Below, piece by piece: positions 24,880 through 36,689 of a stretch of 64,000 bases of DNA; within the stretch, counting starts at the first letter, position 1; each line of letters opens with the position of its first letter. The notes under the pieces were generated by a model. That model was not told where the DNA came from. It did no database searches and saw only the letters and a list, made by a program, of their open reading frames with translations. Origin of the DNA: Rattus norvegicus (Eukaryota; Chordata; Mammalia; Rodentia; Muridae); the NCBI RefSeq assembly GCF_036323735.1, contig NC_086026.1, positions 88,229,359 through 88,293,358 on the forward strand, written 5' to 3'. The translations under genes and the position numbers were made by a program.

Positions 24880-25450
24880 TGTACACACCAGTGCAGGACC
24901 CGGAGTTTCAGGTAATTGTGAGCTACCTAACCACTGTGCTGGGAGCTGAGTTCAGGACCTCTGCAAGAGCAGTGACTGCTCTTAACTGCTGAGAATTTCT
25001 CCAGCCCATTAGGAAAGACAGAATAGGGGATCAAAGGAAGATCTGTAGGATGTTGGTAGACTGTTTTTATGAGGCATTGTCCCACAAAGGCCCTAAGGAC
25101 TATGGGGAATGGGATGGGAACAGGGTTGAGACGGGGTCTCTCTATGTAGCTCTGGCTGTCCTGGGACTTACTATGTAGGCCAGGCTGCTCTTGAACCTAC
25201 AGAGCTGCCTGCATCTGCCTCCAAAGTTTGAGATTAAAGACTTGCACCACCTCACTTGGCCCTAAGAATATTTTTAAAAAGTTATATTTTGGGGGTCGAG
25301 AGAAGTGGCTCATGGGTTAAGAGAACTGGCAACTCTTCCAAAGGACTCACAACCATCTGTAATTCCAGTTAATGTGACACCCTCTTCTGGTCTCCAAATG
25401 TATCAGCCATACACAATGTGCACAGACGTACATGCAGGCAAAATACCTAT
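24880..25450. mobile_element. B2/B3 (-), B1 (-) and B3 (+)
   Basis: Diverged minus B2/B3 at about 24880-25008, minus B1 at about 25120-25260, and plus B3-like at about 25290-25450, whose tail leads into the (GAAA)n tract. Confidence 0.72.
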
Positions 25451-25456
25451 ACACAG

Positions 25457-25471
25457 AAAGAAGGAAAGAAA

Positions 25472-25525
<54 letters not shown>

Positions 25526-25581
25526 AAGAAAGAAAGGGAGGAAGGAAGACAGATAGAAAGACAGAAAGACAGAAAGAAAGT
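25457..25581 (+). repeat. (GAAA)n with (GA)n and (GGAA)n
   Basis: Purine-only tract of about 120 bp at the tail of a B3-like SINE. Confidence 0.95.
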
Positions 25582-25911
25582 AAATCGGTTTGTATTTGCT
25601 GGGCATGGTAGTACAAACCTTTAATTCCAGCTTTTGAAATGTAGAGGCAGGTAGATATCTGTGAGTTTTAAAACAATCTGTTCTACACAGAAACTTCCAG
25701 GCCAGCCAGGGCTACACAGTGAGACTCTGTATCAAAGTAAATGAATAAATGAAAATTTACATTTAGTGTGTGTGTGCGTGCGTGTGCGTGTGCGCTCCCA
25801 AATGCTGTCAGGCTTGGCAGCAGCACCTTTACCCACTTGAATCCCACCCAAGTAATTTAAAAGCAGGAAACATCTTGAATGTATAGAAAAAGACATATTT
25901 TGAAGAAAGCT

Positions 25912-26094
25912 TTTTAAAATATTATTTATTTTATGTCTGTGAGTACACTGTAGCTGTCTTCAGACACACCAGAAGAGGGCATCAGATCCCATTACAGATG
26001 GTTGTGAGCCACCATGTGGTTGCTGGGAATTGAACTCAGGACCTCTGGAAGAGCAGCCAGTGCTCTTAACCGCTGAGCCATCTCTCTGGCCCTG
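25912..26094 (-). mobile_element. B2 SINE
   Basis: Minus-strand B2. Flanks resembling GAA-AAAGCTTTTTAAA lie on both sides. Confidence 0.88.
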
Positions 26095-26179
26095 AACAAA
26101 GCTATTTTTAAATTAGAATTTATATTAAAATTATTATGTTAACATTTTAAAGTAAGCCTTTGAAAATTTCACCCATGAA

Positions 26180-26780
26180 TTTGACTTATTTTTGACCATT
26201 TTCAACTTCACTTCTACCCCCAACTCCTCCCAGATTTTCTTCCAAATCTCCACCACCTCCCGACTTCATGCCCTCCCTCACATATCTATACTACCAAATC
26301 CAATGTATATGTCACTCATGGGTGAAGAGCCACCCAGTGCAGCACAGTCAACTTACTAGGGGTCACATCCTTAAAGAAAACTGACTCCCTCTTCTAAAGC
26401 CATCAACTGTCAACAGCTCCTCAGCTAAGGTTGGGGCCTAGTGAGTCCCTCTTCCCACCATGCCTGAATGTTGACTGCCTTGAGGAATAGTTTTTATGTA
26501 TTCTTTGACAATTTTATACATATATTACCAAGTCATGAACATTTCCATCTCCTACTCCCTCTGGGCCACTCAACATGTCTCCTCCTTTTGTGTATAACCC
26601 ACTGAAGCCAAGGACTACTGCCTGCACGCACATGAATGCAGGAGGATAAACCAGAGCATGACTCACCTACCAGCCGCTGTCAGCTGCCTTAGCCCTTCAG
26701 CTAGGAGTGGAGCTTCGTGAGCTCCTCCCTCATCCATGCTAGGACGCTGACAGTCTTGTGTTGTGAGCTCCTGAGTGCCA
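26180..26780. repeat. L1 UTR-like sequence in two related tandem copies
   Basis: Two roughly 300-bp blocks (about 26190-26480 and 26500-26770) share CAACTCCTCC/TCTCCTCC, a CAACTGTCAACAG / CCGCTGTCAGCTG section, CAGCTAAGG / CAGCTAGGAGTGG and ACTGCCTTG / ACAGTCTTG. Probably diverged L1 3' UTR material. Confidence 0.45.
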
Positions 26781-27776
26781 TAGCCATGGTGTCCGGCAGA
26801 CAGTACTCTGGATTACCAACGGTCTTGCTAAGATGAACCTGCTTGTGCAATAATGGCACGATGGTTATGGGTACAACCACATACTTTCTGATTGGATTTA
26901 AGATTCACACTACAAGAAGGAACCCATATTTAAGCCAAGTACTCTGTGGCTAGAAAAGTCATAGACCTGGCTGGAAATTTGTTTTGTTAGAGGGCTGTGA
27001 TGCTCCTGTCAGATTGTTTTGTAAACATCTGTTTATGACCGTTGACTGTTATTACTGTTTGCCTTGGTCAGAAGTTACTGCAGAGACTCATAAGAAGCCA
27101 AAGTTCAGTAAAAAAAAAATGACTATTTTAATAGAATAGCAACCAATTCTCTGGGGGAAAAAATACATCTGTATCACTCCCCCAATCCGGCCAAAAAGCT
27201 TAAGGAATGTTGAGGTAGAGAGAACTAAAAGAATGTAAAGCCAGAGGAAGAGGTAGATTGTTGTGGAACTCTCTTCTTAGAATGACATAGACATTGCCAT
27301 CTTGAAGGCAGAACAGTTGTAATTAACCTCATGAGACAATCAATATTAATATTCCCAAGGCAGCACCCAAGGACCCAAGGTGTAGGAAGCGTCTCTTCTC
27401 TCAGAGGAAAGCTGTTAGAGCAAGGGGTGGAGGGGGAGGAGTAGCGGTGTGTTATTATTGATGGTAAAACTGTCCATAAATTGTTCATGCTCCTGTAAGT
27501 AACTCTTTCTATTTGCTTCATAAATAACTTCAATTAAATGGGCTGTTTCCACAAGCTGTAGATGGGTGGAATTCTTTGGTCTGTCATTGGTGACCTAGCT
27601 GGAGTAAAGAGACATTTATTCCCATCATCCTAGGGAATGTCACACAACAGTAATAATTTCTGGATATTAAATACCTATCAGATAAGTTAGGGGTGGTGTT
27701 GCCTGTCTGTCATTCCAGATCTCAGGAGCCTGAAACAAAGAATTTCCAGAGCTCAGAAGTTAACCAGCTTAGACAG

Positions 27777-28083
27777 TGTAGTGATTTGAATATGTTTGGC
27801 CCAGGGAGGTGTGGCCCTGTTGGAGTAGGTGTGTCATTGTGAGTATGGGCTTTAAGACCCTCATCCTAGCTGCCTGGAAGTCAGTCTTCTGCCAGCAGCC
27901 TTCAGATGAAGACGTAGAACTCACCCTCCTGCCCCACGCCTGCCTGGACGCTGCCATGCTCCCACCTTGATGATAATGGACTGAACCTCTGAACCTGTAA
28001 GCCAGTCCCAATTAAATGTTATCCTTGTAAGCGTTACCTTGGTCACGGTGTCTTTTCACAGCAGTAAAACCCTAACTAAGACA
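27777..28083 (+). mobile_element. Solo LTR, MaLR-like, with 5-bp target duplication
   Basis: A 307-bp element beginning TGTAGTGATTTGAATATG and ending CCCTAACTAAGACA. It thus has TG...CA termini and is flanked by GACAG at 27772-27776 and 28084-28088. A 5-bp duplication fits ERV3/MaLR elements. No internal retroviral sequence is left. It resembles rodent ORR1/MT-class LTRs, but the subfamily is not certain. Confidence 0.78.
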
Positions 28084-28996
28084 GACAGAATAGCAGGAGC
28101 AGGACCCCAGTTCAAACAAACGTGTATGAGAGAAAAAGAAGAGCTCCTGCCCATCAGAGGTAGTTTTTCATATTTTTTTAATAAAGGAATCATAATGTAC
28201 TGAACATTTGTAGAACTCAGCAACTCACAAAGGGTCACTCAAAAAGGAGCACTTTAGAGACTAGAAAGCATCCTGGAGAGGCCTGTGGTTTTCCCACACT
28301 GTCCTGGCACCAGGGCAGTTTATGGCTCTCAAAACCACATTCTTCTCTCCATACCACTTTCCTCCAACAGGGGTATAGTGTGTGTTCTTGAAGACACGGG
28401 GAAGCATCTTCTTCACTGAATGCTCTGTCTTCTCTATTGTGGGAGCTACAGTACCCGTGCACTGTCTGAACTATCAGCTGTTGGCCTCAGAGTAAGTTTG
28501 CCCACCTGGTGCTAATCAGCACAGTGTAATGAATTGAATACACTAGCAATGTCTCTCAGCTCTCTTTTCCCCAGTTACCCTGCCTTTCAGTCTAAGGCCT
28601 TGTAGTTGCCAATGCTCTTGTCAATCTTTCTGACCTTTCCCCCACATTCCTCACACCATTGGTTGGCTGAGGATATGCTGATTATATTTTCAGGGCCTGC
28701 CAGAGAAGGCTACTAGAGCACATTGGAATGACTTTCTGGGCAGCCTCCTGGTAGAGAACATTTGCTTATCCAGATTTTGGACCTCACTAAGGTCTACTGG
28801 ATCCAGGGGAGGTGTTGAAAGGCTGTGACAAGTGCTCGAGCTGGCCGACTGTACAGACAGTGGCTAGTTTGCCCAAGAAGGGACTTCCCACCCTCCCATG
28901 TTCTAAGTTGACATCTGCTGCTGTGCTGACTCACTTGGGGGTGGCTAGGGAATCTTGACCTCAAATTTATTGTCATTTAACCACTGTTGTGCCACA

Positions 28997-29065
28997 GAAA
29001 AACTCTAAAAGGGATCCAAGAAAAACTCTAAAAGGGATCCAAGAAAAACTCTAAATGGGATCCAA
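28997..29065 (+). repeat. 23-bp tandem repeat, three units
   Basis: Three adjacent 23-base units start at 28997, 29020 and 29043, each with AAAAACTCTAAA and GGGATCC (BamHI-like). The third differs by one base. Confidence 0.95.
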
Positions 29066-29323
29066 GAGTTACCTAAGTATCTGCCTTTGAGGCACCATGA
29101 CAGAGAGACTTGAAGAACTGGATTCAAAAGTTAGCCTTGGTCATGGGGTGCTCCTAGATGAACTGGCCCAGGCTGGCTTAACTCAAAGGAAACTAATGGT
29201 GTTAGAGACAGGATATCACTATGCTGACCAGGCTGGCTTTAAGCTCATGGTGATCCTTCAGCCTCAGGATTCCAGCCATAATCATTGATCATATTAAGGA
29301 TGTGTACTTTTTTTTTTTTAAAA

Positions 29324-29505
29324 AAAGAGGTTTATTTACTTTTATATATTTGAATACATTGTGGCTGTCTTCAGACACACCAAAAGAGGGCATTGGATCC
29401 CATTACAGATGGTTGTGAGCCACCATGTGGTTACTAAGAATTGAACTCAGGACCCTTGGAAGAGCAGTCAGTGCTCTTAACCACTGAGCCATCTGTCCAG
29501 TCCCC
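29324..29505 (-). mobile_element. B2 SINE
   Basis: Minus-strand B2, with GGATGTGT-CTTTTT flanks at 29299 and 29509. Confidence 0.88.
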
Positions 29506-30013
29506 CAGGATGTGTTCTTTTTAGTCTGACTATTTTTTCAGCCTTCAGTATTGGCTTCCTCCTTGACACTGGGCCTGACAGTTCTTGGTCGCAAGATAAT
29601 TCCTACTAAGGTCCCATCTATCAGAGCCACAGGCTTCTTTGTCACTGCAAGCCACAGAAATGTCTTACAACTAGTCAGCAAATAATTTGCTTCAGTTGAC
29701 TCAACATAGGTCCTCAGGCTATTACTCCTGGACCTACGTTGGGTATATTTTGTTCTGCTGAGTTGTGAAGGGAGATATTGTGCTGATCAGTCAGACCTGC
29801 CCTAACCAAAATGGAAGCTACTGGCTCTGTGGGTCAGTTGAGCACTTGAACAGGGGCTGGTCTGAATTAATTTGCTTTACAAAGATGTAATACCAAATTC
29901 CAGGAATTTAACTCTCTCTGTGTGTATTGTTTTTGATGGTACTGGGGACTGAACTCAAGCTTCATACAAACTAAATAAGTGTTCTAGTACTCTACCACTG
30001 AGATACAACATCC

Positions 30014-30560
30014 TCAGTATCTTGGCAGCATCCTCAGCATCCTCAGCAGCATTCTCAGCATCTTCAGCAGCATCCTCAGCATCCTTAGCAGCATCCTCAG
30101 CAGCATCCTCAGCAGCATCCTCAGCAGCATCCTCAGCAGCATCCTCAGCAGCATCCTCAGCAGCATCCTCAGCAGCATCCTCAGCAGCATCCTCAGCAGC
30201 ATCCTCAGCAGCATCCTCAGCAGCATCCTCAGCAGCATCCTCAGCAGCATCCTCAGCAGCATCCTCAGCAGCAACCTCAGCATCCTCAGCAGCATCTTCA
30301 ACATTCTTGGCAGCACCTCAGCAGCATCCTCAGCAGCATCCTCAGCAGCATCCTCAGCAGCATCCTCAGCAGCATCCTCAGCAGCATCCTCAGCAGCATC
30401 TTCAACATTCTAGGCAGCACCTCAGCAGCATCTCCAGCAGCATCCTCAGCATCCCCAGCAGCATCCTCAGCAGCATCCTCAGCAGCAACCTCAGCATCCT
30501 CAGCAGCATCCTCAGCAGCATCCTCAGCAGCATCCTCAGCAGCATCTTCAGCATCCTCCT
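30014..30560 (+). repeat. CAGCAGCATCCT minisatellite
   Basis: About 40 units of a 12-bp repeat with occasional 9-bp units (CAGCATCCT), interrupted twice by CATCTTCAACATTCT-GGCAGCACCT. Since units are multiples of three, both strands stay open for over 100 codons (Ala-Ala-Ser-Ser on plus, Leu-Leu-Arg-Met on minus). I see no exon signals or conserved flanks, so I treat it as non-coding. Confidence 0.95.
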
Positions 30561-30913
30561 CATTATCATCATTGCATTTTATTTTTGATTTTGAGACAGG
30601 GTTGCCTGGATAGGCTTGCATGCCTTCTAACCCAGACAGACCATGGACTTGTGATTTCCCCTGCTGAAGGGACTCCTTCCTGAGTACAAGGCATAAGAGC
30701 CTGGACCACCATGTCTGGCTTTTAAAAATGATTTTTATGCTGACAACATGTTGAATAATTGTGTTTCTGTTTTTGTGTGTATGCATGTACACATGAGTGT
30801 GTTTTGAGACAGGGTTTCACTATTCAGCTCTGGAGGTCCTGGATCCACTATGTAGAGCAGGCTGGCCTTGAAATCACAGAGATCCACCTGCATATTGAAA
30901 ACCTTAACAATAT

Positions 30914-30996
30914 TTTTTTTTCGGAGCTGGGGACCGAACCCAGGGCCTTGCGGTTCCTAGGCAAGCACTCTACCACTGAGCTAAATCCCCAACCCC
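30914..30996 (-). mobile_element. ID SINE with target duplication
   Basis: Minus-strand ID. Flanks AAACCTTAACAATATT (30898 and 30997). It splits a B1 end. Confidence 0.95.
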
Positions 30997-32260
30997 AAAC
31001 CTTAACAATATTATACGTGTGACTGCTTTCTTTTTCTTTTTTGAGAACCTTGGCTCAAATTAGTTAGCCTATATTTCCAGAACGTGAAAGACAGATTCCT
31101 GAATGAAATCCAAACCATGAGTTATTATAATAGTAATAGTAATAATAATAATTGTCATCATTGTTCTTGTTTTAGAAGAAAGACGTTTTTTACTTTAAAA
31201 GTAATCCAGTCCTTATCATAGCTACTTAGCAGAGAGAATGAGTGGAAGGTGGACAACATGGGGCCATTCATTTGTGAGCTATTTAAGTGGAAGTGTGCTG
31301 TGCTATGTATTGTGTGTAAAAGGGATTGCTGGCTGTGTAGGTGAGATAAGGCTTGCAGGCCTTTGAGTAGTGCAGATAAAGGATTGCAGATGCTGGAGAG
31401 ATTCTGTTTTCTGTGGCAATGCAAGGCCTGAATAAGCTGAGCCTTGATGGTAGATGAAGTTTCCACAAAAGAAGCTGGATAAGCCAGTCGTGGTGGTATC
31501 ACCTGGCGATCCCAGAACTTGGGAGGCCAATTCAAGGTCATCCTCAGCTACATAGCCAGTTTGAAGCTAGCCTGGTCTATATGAGATAGTGTTTCAGAAC
31601 ACAAAGCAAACCAAACCAAACCAAATAATACACAATAATAAATAATATAAATAATAAAAGAAGAGAGGAAAGTCTCAGGAGATGTTCAAAGCAATACAAA
31701 ATGGAGAGTTTTCATTTGTTTGTTGTCAAGTAAACAATACTTTGTTTTGTCTTTGAGACAGGCTCTCAGAGAGCCCAGACTGGTCTGATACTAGTTTATA
31801 GCTGAAGCTGCCCTTGAATTACCAGCCCTCATTTTCCTCCCTCCCTGGTGCGATTACAGGAGTACGCTGCCATAGTCAGTTTCAACTGAGTGTTCCTTTA
31901 GCTGAGGCTGCAGGAGAAGAGAGAAGGAAGCTCTCCCACCAGCTATTATGTAGCTACTTCCTATAACAGAAACATTTCCAATTTACCAGAGTCAGAGAGT
32001 GCAGGACACTGACAAATTTCAGACAGCTCCCGAAACTTACAAGATTCATCAGGTGACTCCCCAAGTTTATATAAATTGTAACAGTGGTAGGGAAGGAGGT
32101 TCTTCAACCAGCCCAGCAGGCAGCAAGGCATACAGAACTCTTAGAATGCCACTTTTGGGAGTTGTTACCAGAACTGGAGCTGCCCTGTGCCTTCTGGGAT
32201 GCATATGCCTTCAGTCATCTATGTTCCTGTACTAATCTCTGAGCCACACCAAACAACTTC

Positions 32261-32348
32261 TTTTTTTTTTTTTTTTCTGGAGCTGGGAACCGAACCCAGG
32301 GCCTTGCACTTGCTAGGCAAGCGCTCTACCACTGAGCTAAATCCCCAA
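32261..32348 (-). mobile_element. ID SINE
   Basis: Minus-strand ID at the left edge of the processed-transcript-like segment. Confidence 0.92.
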
Positions 32349-32349
32349 T

Positions 32350-32912
32350 ATTAGCAGCATGCAATAATTACATCCTAAGTTCTCAAGCAGAGGCAGTCTA
32401 TTGCAAGGACCTTTTTTGCTGCCAGTTACCATAGGCTGTTTTAAGTTAGAAAACTGAATAGCAACACTGAATACTGTAGAGATGCACTTTGCTCAGTAAT
32501 ACTTGAGTTGTTGCAATATTTGATTATCCATTTGGTTGTTACAGAAAAATTCTTAACTGTAATTGATGGTTGTTGCCGTAATAGTATATTGCCTGTATTT
32601 CTACTTCTAGTAATGGGCTTTATATGCTAGATTTTAATATCCTTGAGCCTGGGCAAGTGCACAAGTCTTTTTAAAAGAAACATGGTTTACTTGCACAAAA
32701 CTGATCAGTTTGAGAGATCATTAATGCCCTTGAAGTGGTTATTGTGGGTGTGAAACAAATGGTGAGAATTTGAATTGGTTCCTCTTATTATAGTATTGAA
32801 ATTAAGTCTACTTAATTTATCAAGTCATGTTCATGCCCTGATTTTATATACTTGTATCTATCAATAAACATTGTGATACTTGATGTAGTTGTACATGAAA
32901 AAAAAAAAAAAA
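32350..32912 (+). pseudogene. Processed-transcript-like 3' UTR with poly(A), parent unknown
   Basis: AT-rich, SINE-free sequence ending AATAAA (32863-32868), then 15 A residues from 32898, at the usual distance of about 30 bases. It looks like the 3' end of a retrocopied mRNA. The insert may extend left to about 31990 across the ID at 32261, but I could not match a protein in any frame. A real terminal exon of an unannotated plus-strand transcript is the alternative, though the genomic A run argues for retrocopy. Confidence 0.5.
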
Positions 32913-33156
32913 CAACCTCTTAAACTCTGCTTCAGTCACACCTGGGAGAAATTGTTCCTCTGGTCTCTTTTATAGTCCATTAGGGCACCAGAAAAAAAAA
33001 ATCACAGAACCCTAATTAAGAGTCTTAAAGCAATGATGTGAACCTAGTGACAGTCTTATTCTGGGATGGCTCTGGGGAACATTTATTTGAGGCATGCCCT
33101 GCAGTAAACACATTTTAGTACATCTGCTAAGGATCCTAATTGAGTGAATTTGACCT

Positions 33157-33182
33157 TCCTTCCTTCCTTCCTTCCTTCCTTC

Positions 33183-33226
<44 letters not shown>

Positions 33227-33253
33227 TTTTCCTTCTTTCTTTCTTTCTTTCTA
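33157..33253 (+). repeat. (TTCC)n(TTTC)n tract
   Basis: Tetranucleotide pyrimidine tract at the T-run of the adjacent minus B2. Confidence 0.95.
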
Positions 33254-33254
33254 T

Positions 33255-33428
33255 TTTTAAAAATTACTTATGTATGTAAGTTCACTGTAGCTCTCTTCAG
33301 ACATACCAAAAGAGGGCATAGATCCTAGTACACATGGTTGTGAGCCACCCTGTAGTTGGTGGGAATTGAACTCAGGACCATTGGAAGAGCACTCAGTGCT
33401 CTTAACTGCTGAGCCATTTCTCCAGGCT
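33255..33428 (-). mobile_element. B2 SINE
   Basis: Minus-strand B2 whose T-run end has grown into the (TTCC)n(TTTC)n tract at 33157-33253. Confidence 0.86.
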
Positions 33429-34239
33429 AAGTTTGGCCTTTCTTAGGAAGCATTCAGAGGCTGGGTGAGCATAATGCAGTTTTGGTAGTATACTGGCTTC
33501 TGTTCCCACCTTTGATGTTTGGACAGTTTCAAATTCCCATGTGTGAAATGAGAATAATGACAAGACTTGCTTCCTAGAGATATTTTGAGGATTTAATGAG
33601 TTATGCTTGTAAAGTTCTTAAACACATACTATCCACATAGAGTATGTGTTATAAAGTTTATGTTGACAGCTAGGCATAGTGGTACAGACCTTCAACAAAT
33701 CTCAGCACTCAGGAGGCAGCCGCAGGATGCTCAGTGAATTTGAGCTTATCCTGTCTACACTGTAGCCAGTTAGGTCTACATGGTGAGACTTTGTATCAAA
33801 AACATTTTCTTTTGTTGTCGAGGAAAAAAAAATGGTCTGTTATTGCTAACTACATACATCTAGGCAGCTAGAAAGTTACAGGAAAGCATATCTAATTTCC
33901 CTAAACACTATAGGCTTGTAATAATCATAGGTAAGCCTGGTGTGGTGACACAGGTTTGTAATATCAGTACTTGGGAGAGGGAAGCAGAGAGACCATAAAT
34001 TCTAGGGTAAAAGAAAGACAGTGGTGCCAGGTGGTGGTGGCGGTGCCTTTAATCACAGCACTCAGGTAGCAGAAGGAGGCTGATCTTTTTAAGGCCATCC
34101 TGGTATTCAGAGTGAGATCCATGATAGCTAGGGCTACACAGAGAAAACCTGCCTCAATAATAAAACAACAACAACAACAACAAGAACCCAGGAGCACCAA
34201 CCCCAGGGTGTCTTCACTCTCAGTGGACCCTCTTTCATA

Positions 34240-34350
34240 CGTCTCTAATTAAGGAAATGCCCTACAGGTTTGGCTACAGCCTGATCTGGAAGCATTTTCT
34301 CAATTGAGGGTCCCTCCTCTCAGATGACTATAGCTTGTGTCAAGTTGCCG
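34240..34350 (-). mobile_element. LTR-like fragment
   Basis: AATGCCCTACAGGTTTGGC and GTGTCAAGTTG are parts of the same LTR-type repeat seen near 13925 and 60500. Confidence 0.5.
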
Positions 34351-36004
34351 TAAAAGGATCCGGCATGATGCTGTATCAAGGAAATAAGACAAGGATAGAT
34401 ACAACAGAAAATCCGATGTTCTTCTCAATCAAACCACCACACACATAAAATAAATGTAAATAAATTAAAATCTGGGTTTAGTTGGTAAACCACGTGGCCA
34501 TATCTTCTCTAGAAGACAGGGAGAGGTGATGAAGTTAATGCCTACCAGGGTATCCAGAATTGATGGTGTATTGTAGGTTTTAGTATCCACAGAGACCTGA
34601 AAAAGCAGCTTTTTATTTGGAAGGCACCCTGACTTGAGTACTTGTGAGCTGAGCCTGAGTACCTGTGAGCTGTTGTGCTAAGACACTAGGGGACAGGAAC
34701 ACTGGCCATGAAGAGTCTGCCTGAAGGCAGATAGATCCTCCTTTCCCTAGCAGAGATTGTGTTAGAGTGAGCCGGGAAGCCTGGGCTCAAATTACACAGG
34801 GTCCAAGCAGTGCTGGGAAGACAATAGCAGCCCTAGGGGGATTAGGGACATTCCTAGAAATATTCAAGTCAGCCTGGACCTTTCTTCATGCACACTGGCA
34901 GATGCTCTGGCACAAGAAAAGCTATCACTTAACAGGTTCTGTTGGCATTTCTCCCTTTTCTTTAAACCCATCCCCTCCCCTTTAAGATAAGGTTTCACTC
35001 TGTAGCCTGGGCTGTCCTGGACCAGACTGGTCTTGAACTCAAGGAGATCTGCCTGCCTCTGCCTCCTGGGTGCTGTGATTAAAGCTGTAAGTCACCATGG
35101 CCTGGCTAAATTAACTCTTTTTGAGCCTGGATCTTGCTATCTACCAAGGCTGGCCTAGGACTATGTAGTCTAAGAGGAGGTTGAGCGAGCACGCCTCCCT
35201 TCTCTGCCTCACAAGTGCTGGATTACAGGACTTCCACCGTGACTGGCCTCTATTGATTTTCTGTATTGGCCGTAGCCTCTCTATTCCTTGAGAGTTCTGC
35301 AGGAGAAATCCCCCCCCCCCCCCCGAGGCAGCAAATTCTCTATTAAACAATTGACTGCATTTTTAAGAAATCTCCTTCTAACTTCCAGACCTGAGCCAAC
35401 CTTTTCTGAAGTCACTATTTCTGGCAGAAAAACCAATTCAGAACTGAGATCCATGCTGGCCTTCCGCTATAGTGGGAAGTTCATGCTTGGAACCGAGCCA
35501 AAGGTTTCGGAGGCGGAGCTCTTGATTTAGTTCCGTGTTGACACAGGGTTTCTATTTGTAGTCCAGGCTAGCCACAGACTTGCCGTTTTCTAACTTCACC
35601 CCTTTACATGTTGGTATTACAGACATATGCAACCATACCAGGCTCTTACTCTGTGCTTGGTGCCCTACAGGTTTGGTTGATCTCGGACTCACTATGTAGT
35701 TGAGGATAACTTTAAACTCCTGATCCTTAGAGTTGGGATTAAAGACCGGGTCTATGTAGTCTGGGCTGGAATTTGCTATGTACACTAGACTGCCCTGGAA
35801 TCCACAGAGATCTGCCTGCTTCTGCCTTCCTAGTGCTGGGATTAAAAACATGGGTCAATGTTAGGCCTGAGAAAAAAACATTTCGACGACTGTCTGATTA
35901 AAGCAAGCTGTATTTAGACGGTGGACTTTCCCTAAGTTTGGGTTTCAGAGAGCATCCCTTCCAGGGCTTTTGAGGTCTCTTAGATGAGGAAGGGTTAGGG
36001 CTGA

Positions 36005-36190
36005 TAGGCTGGAGAGATGGCTCAGCCGTTAAGAGCACCGCCTGCTCTTCCAGAGGTCCTGAGTTCAATTCCCAGCAACCACATGGTGGCTCACAACCAT
36101 CTGTAAAGAGATCCGATTCCCTCTTCTGGTGTGTCTGAAGACAGCTACAGTGTACTTATATATAATAAATGAATAAATCTTAAAAAAAAA
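36005..36190 (+). mobile_element. B2 SINE
   Basis: Plus-strand B2, close to consensus, followed directly by an ID. Confidence 0.9.
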
Positions 36191-36199
36191 ACAAAAACA

Positions 36200-36303
36200 G
36201 GGGTTGGGGATTTAGCTCAGCGGTAGAGCGCTTGCCTAGCAAGCGCAAGGCCCTGGGTTCCGTCCCCAGCTCCGGAAAAAAACAAAAAACAAAAAACAAA
36301 AAA
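36200..36303 (+). mobile_element. ID SINE
   Basis: Plus-strand ID directly after the A-tail of the B2 at 36005-36190. Both interrupt an unassigned LTR-like stretch. Confidence 0.93.
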
Positions 36304-36689
36304 CAGCTGTCTAGATAATCAGCTTTTAGCCCCTGGACATAAGGGGGGTGCTGGTGGTGGAGTGGGGCGGCTCAGGACTAAAAGCTTCCTGTGGGGTAAC
36401 TACGTGCAAGAATACATCTCATGGAAGGGGAATCGTCACGATATCTGGAAAAACATATTTTTATAGGGCAAAAGGGCAATCATATATCACAGATTCAGGG
36501 GTTTCAAGGCAAAGGGGTGGGTATACAATCATAGAATAACAAGTTCAGCACAGGTTGAAAAACATGGTTTGTAGGATACATTAGGCTTAGGAAACAAATT
36601 TATTCTTGTAAGGTGTGGAGACTTGATAACAATGCGGCTCTTTAACAACAACAATGTGGCTCTTGGTTTAGTTTTAAAGTCACCGCACC

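Larger units (their letters stand above)
18873..25300. other. Intergenic, mixed SINE and unique sequence
   Basis: B1 at about 19060-19200 (+), 19415-19560 (+), 19650-19805 (-), 21430-21580 (-), 21775-21890 (+), 22105-22220 (-), 22790-22925 (+) and 24030-24160 (+). The 20350-21180 and 22930-23700 stretches are repeat-poor. A polypyrimidine C/T-rich stretch is at 21170-21270 and a (GGAA)n tract at 24168-24218. Confidence 0.6.
26800..30000. other. Intergenic, repeat-poor stretches
   Basis: Apart from the solo LTR, the 23-bp tandem repeat and the B2 at 29324, the stretches 26800-27770, 28090-28990 and 29520-29980 contain no element I recognise and no convincing coding frame. 28240-28980 might be an old processed pseudogene, but no protein match was found. 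Confidence 0.5.
30590..36000. other. Intergenic, SINE-rich block
   Basis: B1 copies at about 30590-30720 (-), 30805-30900 (-), 31480-31610 (+), 31750-31885 (-), 33668-33805 (+), 34025-34160 (+), 34985-35105 (-), 35125-35250 (-), 35540-35645 (-) and 35730-35860 (-). A C15 run is at 35310-35324. The 34440-34980 stretch is unassigned. Confidence 0.6.

Noticed and set aside
28235..28980. Possible processed pseudogene of a ribosomal or enzyme gene
   Set aside because: Frames on both strands were read and no known protein could be matched, so no call is made.
30022..30588. 188-aa Ala/Ser-rich open frame and its minus-strand Leu/Arg/Met partner
   Set aside because: Produced entirely by a 12-bp tandem repeat. 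No splice sites, conserved flanks or domain support a gene.
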